Shown here one piece after another: positions 17,457-21,916 of a stretch of 21,916 nt of DNA (the first letter of the stretch is position 1; the number at the start of each line of letters is the position of its first letter). The notes below the pieces were generated by a model. That model worked only from the letters and a program-made list of their open reading frames with translations. It did no database searches and was not told the origin of the DNA. The stretch covers positions 1 to 21,916 of the forward strand of contig RPFO01002302.1 of the NCBI GenBank assembly GCA_009746045.1. The letters are read 5' to 3'. A program made the position numbers and the translations under genes. The stretch comes from Mesostigma viride (Eukaryota; Streptophyta; Mesostigmatophyceae; Mesostigmatales; Mesostigmataceae).

Positions 17457-20400
17457 ATGTCGTCTGAACCGAGTCGTGTCGTCACAGTCGAACCTTCTAG
17501 AAAGCACCGTGGGAGTATAAAGGACGTTGACATTCCGTGGCTGGCTCTACTCCACCCACCACCCGAGGCCACCCATGAGACCATGAACAAGGTCGTCACG
17601 CAATGGCGCTACAAGAAGGCTCCCACAAAAGAGGCTGGGGTGTCTCTCGGCCATCGCTTCATTTGCGCGCGTGGCATCAACACGAAGGACGCCAACGAGT
17701 ACGCGCATTATGGCAACCTCGCAGACTTTTCGCGGATCTATGCGGAGTGTGCTGCTCATCCCGTTCGCCGCACGCTCGACGAAGTCATACAACCCGACGA
17801 CCCGTCGTGGGCGTACGTCGACATTGACGACAAGGTCGACCCAGATGACGAGCGTCTGGCGAACATCGATTACCCGGGACACTTTCGCCGTGTTCACGAC
17901 GAGTACTGCCGCGTCGTCCTGAACATCGCAACCAAGGACTTTCGCTACGAGGTCAGCACGGCGTCTCGCATGAAGAAGGATTTGTTCAAGTCGTCTTTCC
18001 ACATCGTCGTGCGCGGTCTCGTTCTTGCCGACCTGGACGCGAGAGTGTTTTGGTACAGCGGCCTCACCGATTTCATCAAGCGCGCTTCTTTCGACCTGTC
18101 ATCTCCCGTTCACGAGGACGCGCACGAGCTGCTGAAGTTCAAAGTGAACGGTCAAGAGCAATTCGACGAGATCTGCCGCCACCCAGCTGACTATTTCGGT
18201 GAAATGGACACGGTGATAGACGAAGCAGTCTACAGGAGAGACAGTCTTTTCCGATGCGTCGGGATGCACAAATTCGGGGACACTGACCCTCTGGGAATTC
18301 TGCGCACATGTGAAGGCTCGTCTAGTGACTTCCTCGACCATCTCATCAACATCTACTCGCCGGACGACGTCTCGGGCGGGGTATTGGTGAGTGCGCCCCC
18401 GGACTGGGCGGCATCGTTGAAGAGGAGAGGGGTTCGCGGACGTCGCGAGTGCACGGTGAAGGCGGCGGGCAAGGACATTGACGTTTCTGCATCTCTCGCG
18501 GCGATGGAGAAGGTGGCTCCGGAGTGTGACTATCTCGAGTGCGGCTACATTGAGTTGTCTCCAGACGTCAAGCTCGTGAGGGTGAAGTACCAGCAATGCG
18601 ACGATCACATCTGCCTCATATGCAACAAGGTGCACGAGAAGAACGGCCCATTCACGCTCCAATACCCGTCAGGACAAGTTTTTTATGACTGCTACAGGAA
18701 ATCGCCAGACGCTCGCAAGATCGAGATCGCACCTCCCGTGATGCAGCAACCGGGATCTGACCAAGTGCCGTTCACTCACACGTATTCGTCCGAAAAAATC
18801 AAGCCATTCAGCTGGGATGCGCTATTTGGGGGACCGCATAAGAGCACCTTCCTCGTCCAGTCCAACTGCGGGACAGGTAAATCTGAGAGGATTCGTGAAC
18901 TCGTCAACGAGGCGGTGAGGAGGGATCCAGGTATTCGCGTGTGCTGCATCGTTGCCAACATCAGCCTGTCCAAGGAGGAGGATCGCAACTACAAGTCTCT
19001 GGGCGAGGTGGGAGGACGATTGTGGGAGGACAACGCGTTCCATCTCTTGTCCAGTGACCCGAATTTCCGTCACTACCAGCGGTCCGAAGGGATGATGTCT
19101 GATGACAGGGTGCTGGTCGTTCTTAACAGCATCTTGCGCGTCACAGACCAACCGTTCGATCTCCTCATCCTAGACGAAATATATAACACCCTCACCGCGA
19201 TTTCGCAGCGCCACGTGGATACAAGCGCGAGGTGTTGAGGAAGTTCATCAGGCTCATTGAGACGTCCAAGGTCGTGATTGCGCTAGACGCTACCGTTACT
19301 CGAAAGGTATACGAGTTCATAGCGGCCTATCGCGCGGCGGATACTATGGAGGTGGATTGCAACACCTTCAGGCGCCCTACCAACAGGACTCTGCGATGGG
19401 TGGACGTGACATCAGAAAAGAACTGGCGAAAGGTCTGCGTGGACCGCTTTGTCGCTGAGTGTGAGAGGAGGATAGAGGCCGGAGAGAGGATTTTCTGCCC
19501 AATGTCTGGCAAAAAAGAGGCCGCCATGGCGTATGAGGCACTCAAAATCATCGACAAGCGCAAGAACGGGCGTCTCTACACTAGTCTGACGAGCAAGGAG
19601 GATCTGGAGGTTGGCGCGAATGCTGCGTGGGCTGACTTGGACTTTTTGATCTTCAGCCCCACGATCACGGTTGGAGTCAGCTACACGGAGCACACGTTCG
19701 ACAGCATGGTGGGACTCTTCATCAACGGGGACTACTACGCGAGCTACACGACAACCCTCCAGCAAATTTTCAGGGTGCGCCACTTAGTCAAGGGAGAGAT
19801 GGTCATCTTCTATCGAGACACGACTTCGCTTCTTGACAGGCCTCCAACGGACTACGGTACGATCGTCGAGAACATGATCGCGGGGGACACTGCGCTCATC
19901 CAGCTGCTGTTCGACAACGCCGACGTAGTCTGCGACTGGAGCGCGGACAAGTCGCGTATCTATGACAGAAATTGCCCCAAGTTCCGTCTCTTCTGCCGGA
20001 ACCAGCAAGATCTCGCGGTGTCGAGGTCCCACTACAAGGGAAATCTCATCAAGATACTGACGGAGGACTACGGCGTGGAGGTGTCGGCAGTGGAGGAGTT
20101 GGGGGACATCGACGCCCCTCCGCTTCCGGTACTAGAAGATCCAGACAAGGACAGGGAGGTGGTGCTTCTGAGCGAGGAGGAGTACAAGGATCTAGAGGGG
20201 AGAATCGGCGGCACGGTTCCACTTTCACCGTACGAAATGCGTCTGAAGGCGGTGTACGAACTGGTTCACCGGTTGTACATGATTCCGTATGATCTCATCG
20301 ACGACGAGCTCCCTCAAATTCTGGACAAGGAGATGGGGAGGAAGGCGTACGCTGGCATTCGGCAATATTCGAAGTTGACGGGACTAGGAACCAAGGAGCA

Positions 20401-20945
20401 TTTCAGAGACAATCTGTTGATTCTGCAGAAGTCAGAGTCCTTGTTTGATTTGAAGGCGTATTCTCGTTTTGGACTAGCACAGTCTCTGGCCATTACGCTC
20501 AAGCTACTAGAAGGGACGCCTATCATCGACTTCATCACGACGGCTGATCCGTCCAATCTCACAATGAAGTTGACGCGCGACGAGACGATTGCACTAGGGA
20601 ATAAAATTGATAGCGAAATTGCCGACAAGGCCTGGTTCATGCGCTCAACATTTGGATACCAACGGCGAGCAGGCGAGGCTGGTAGTTGTCTTTTGCACAA
20701 TGTAGCGGGCTCATCAACAGATTGTTAAGCCCGACTCTGGGAATTTCTGCCAAGGGGCGAAGGGCAATAGCCGTGGCGGTGGTTACTTGGAAATTTCGAA
20801 GGCGGACATGCACGCGTTTCTTGATAGGTATAAACCCTCGTGGTGGGGCGATGAGAAGGATTATTCGATCACGTCGTTGTCTGGCCTGTCGATGGATGAA
20901 ATCGCTCCTTTCCTGCAGGGGCGGATAAGTAATAAATATTTTTAA
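17457..20945 (+). CDS. Primase fused to UL9-like superfamily 2 helicase (two frameshifts)
   Basis: About 1160 residues lie in three frames. Residues 115-290 carry archaeo-eukaryotic primase motifs: AYVDIDDK (D122, D124), KSSFHIVV (H182) and IDEAVY...LFRCVG. A zinc site C381, C386, C389, H393, C412 (CLICNKVH...YDCYRK) resembles the UL52-type primase finger. A helicase follows: Walker A NCGTGKS (470-476), LLILDEI (D573-E574), then VIALDAT, IFSPTITVGVSY and QQIFRVRH. This is the order seen in herpesvirus origin-binding-protein-like helicases of giant viruses. Frames change near 19217-19221 (one base short) and between 20706 and 20722 (one extra or two missing). After the second break the frame runs IVKPDSGNFC... 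to a stop at 20943-20945. It would initiate and unwind replication, with polymerase supplied elsewhere. Confidence 0.8.
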
Positions 20946-21076
20946 TGGAACGCGTTTCTGCCATGCATGTAGTTATCGTTGCCAGCGACAACTGCTTCCC
21001 ATGCAAATCGGAGGCCCATCCGGTTCGGTCACACCCCGCCGCGCGGCCCTCGCCGGCTCCCTCACCCTGCGAGGAC

Positions 21077-21559
21077 ATGGCGAAAAATTGGGCGGTCTTT
21101 TCTTAAGAGTAAGTACGTGCAATTTTTCGCCACATCCAACAACCCACGCCACCTCAGCGCCGGCCAGTGGGGGAAGGTGGCGAAAAATTGGGCGTTCTTT
21201 TTAAGAGTAAGTACGTGCAATTTTTCGCCATCACTCTCACACCTTGACAAACACCTCCTATACCCGCGCCAAGGGGTGGCAGGGTGGCGAAAAATTGGGC
21301 GTTCTTTATATAAGAGTAAGTACGTGCAATTTTTCGCCATCACTCTCACACCTTGACAAACACCTCCTATGACCCGCGCCAAGGGGTGGCAGGGTGGCGA
21401 AAAATTGGGCGTTCTTTATATAAGAGTAAGTACGTGCAATTTTTCGCCATCACTTCACACCTTGACAAACACCTCCTATGACCCGCGCCAAGGGGTGGCA
21501 GGGTGGCGAAAAATTGGGCGTTCTTTATATAAGAGTAAGTACGTGCAATTTTTCGCCAT
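21077..21559 (-). repeat. Right array of hairpin units (5 copies)
   Basis: The units have the same 13-bp arms as the left array. The three outer units carry TTTATATAAG in the spacer, like the single outermost left unit. The two inner units carry TTTTTAAG and TTTTCTTAAG. The inner unit next to unique sequence has GCGGTC in place of GCGTTC, matching the innermost left unit. Confidence 0.88.
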
Positions 21560-21672
21560 CCTTGTCACACCCCCAACACACCATCACAACTGCCGGGGTG
21601 GTGACAGATGCCAGCCTAAATGTCACAATCTGGTGAGCAGTGGTGGCAGGGGGCACTTCTGTTTTTGCAAGT

Positions 21673-21703
21673 GGTTTAGGGTTTTAGGGTTTAGGGCTTA
21701 GGG
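21673..21703 (-). repeat. Telomere-like TTTAGGG repeats in right TIR
   Basis: GG followed by TTTAGGG, TTTTAGGG, TTTAGGG and CTTAGGG is the inverted copy of 187-217. The G-rich strand points outward, toward the element's right end, as it would at a chromosome end. Confidence 0.85.
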
Positions 21704-21840
21704 TGAGACCCATCCTAGGCCGCGGTCACTATAGGGTCACTATAGGGGTGGCAGATGCCAGCATAAGGGTGGTGCACTTCTCCTAGTCGCGATGACGGAA
21801 TGATGACGGAATGATGATGGAAGCTACTTATTAATTAATA

Positions 21841-21916
21841 GAGCGTCCCAGAGGACAGAATCAAAAGCCTTGATTGAAGTCGACGAAGATCAGGATGGCG
21901 GAAAACTCATAAGGAT
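21841..21916 (-). mobile_element. LINE-like reverse transcriptase fragment in host flank
   Basis: The minus strand reads YEFSAILIFVDFN and, one frame over, KAFDSVLWDAL. This is the FVDFxKAFDSV motif A of non-LTR retrotransposon reverse transcriptases, with the catalytic Asp preceding the F. A single extra base separates the two frames, so the copy is probably dead. The fragment ends at the junction with the viral element and continues beyond the window. Confidence 0.65.

Larger units (their letters stand above)
60..21831. mobile_element. Endogenous polinton-like virus (PLV) with terminal inverted repeats
   Basis: The boundaries are set by inverted repeats beginning TAAGTAGCTTCC at 60 and ending at 21831 as the reverse complement. 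Between them lie a double jelly-roll type major capsid protein, a packaging ATPase, a penton-like protein, a tyrosine-recombinase integrase and a primase-helicase. This is the core set of polinton-like viruses and virophages. The total is about 21.8 kb, or about 19.1 kb without the nested transposon. Genes form two divergent blocks meeting at 14207-14230. No rve integrase, protein-primed polymerase B or Ulp1-like protease was seen. That separates it from canonical Polintons, although a fast-evolving protease could be missed by eye. Confidence 0.9.
21030..21831 (-). repeat. Right terminal inverted repeat
   Basis: This is the reverse-complement copy of 60-3662 without the nested transposon, 802 bp. 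The inner edge is at CACACCCCGCC. The outer edge is GGAAGCTACTTA, followed by TTAATTAATA. It has five hairpin units where the left copy has six. Unit spacers differ from the left copy, so the two ends are not fully homogenised. Confidence 0.93.

Noticed and set aside
20686-20928. Separate small plus-strand gene after the helicase
   Set aside because: Another frame of the same stretch gives a well-formed continuation of the primase-helicase C-terminus ending at 20945. This frame is an arginine-rich shadow.
21726-21748. T7-promoter-like TCACTATAGGG doublet in the TIRs (mirror at 142-166)
   Set aside because: It is a tandem CTATAGTGACC repeat present symmetrically in both TIRs and lacks the upstream half of a T7 promoter. 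A chance resemblance; vector contamination is not supported because it lies within the natural repeat.
60-21831. Canonical Polinton/Maverick
   Set aside because: No rve integrase, protein-primed polymerase B or Ulp1-like protease was recognised. The integrase is a tyrosine recombinase.

Overview
The window is one almost complete endogenous DNA virus of the polinton-like virus (PLV)/virophage type, integrated in what looks like a eukaryotic nuclear genome. It has terminal inverted repeats (TIRs), a double jelly-roll type major capsid protein, an A32-like packaging ATPase, a tyrosine-recombinase integrase and a large primase-helicase. I see no retroviral-type integrase, no family-B DNA polymerase and no Ulp1-type protease, so it fits a PLV better than a canonical Polinton/Maverick. 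The host is probably a unicellular eukaryote, perhaps an alga. The only hints are the PLV type and plant/green-alga-style CCCTAAA motifs inside the TIRs, so this is weak inference.

Layout. Positions 1-59 are a TTAA-type simple repeat. The left TIR runs from 60 to 3662 but is split by a 2.68-kb DNA transposon (473-3156) flanked by TTAA duplications. The right TIR is 21030-21831. Without the nested transposon the viral element is about 19.1 kb. Both TIRs carry a telomere-like stretch and an array of about 110-bp units, each containing a GGCGAAAAATTG/CAATTTTTCGCC hairpin. The last 76 bases (21841-21916) hold a minus-strand reverse-transcriptase fragment of a LINE-like retrotransposon, which is host flank.

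The unique part is split into two divergent gene blocks that meet at a 24-bp gap (14207-14230). The leftward block (14206 to 3940) is mostly structural. In order it holds a 1094-residue beta-rich protein, a C2H2 zinc-finger protein, a small protein, a penton-like minor capsid protein, an amphipathic small protein, the major capsid protein, a 56-residue protein, an adhesin-like fibre (Ig-like repeats plus a LamG-like domain), a second candidate minor virion protein and two unknowns. The rightward block (14231 to 20945) holds a coiled-coil/AT-hook protein, the packaging ATPase, an AT-hook protein, the integrase, and a primase fused to a herpesvirus-UL9-like superfamily 2 helicase.

Five genes are interrupted by seven single-base-type frameshifts, yet I see no in-frame nonsense mutation, and the major capsid, integrase and 1094-residue genes are open. 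This suggests either a very young, barely decayed insertion or residual indel errors in the assembly. The gene set would in principle suffice for replication initiation, packaging, capsid building, attachment and integration, while relying on a host or helper-virus DNA polymerase.
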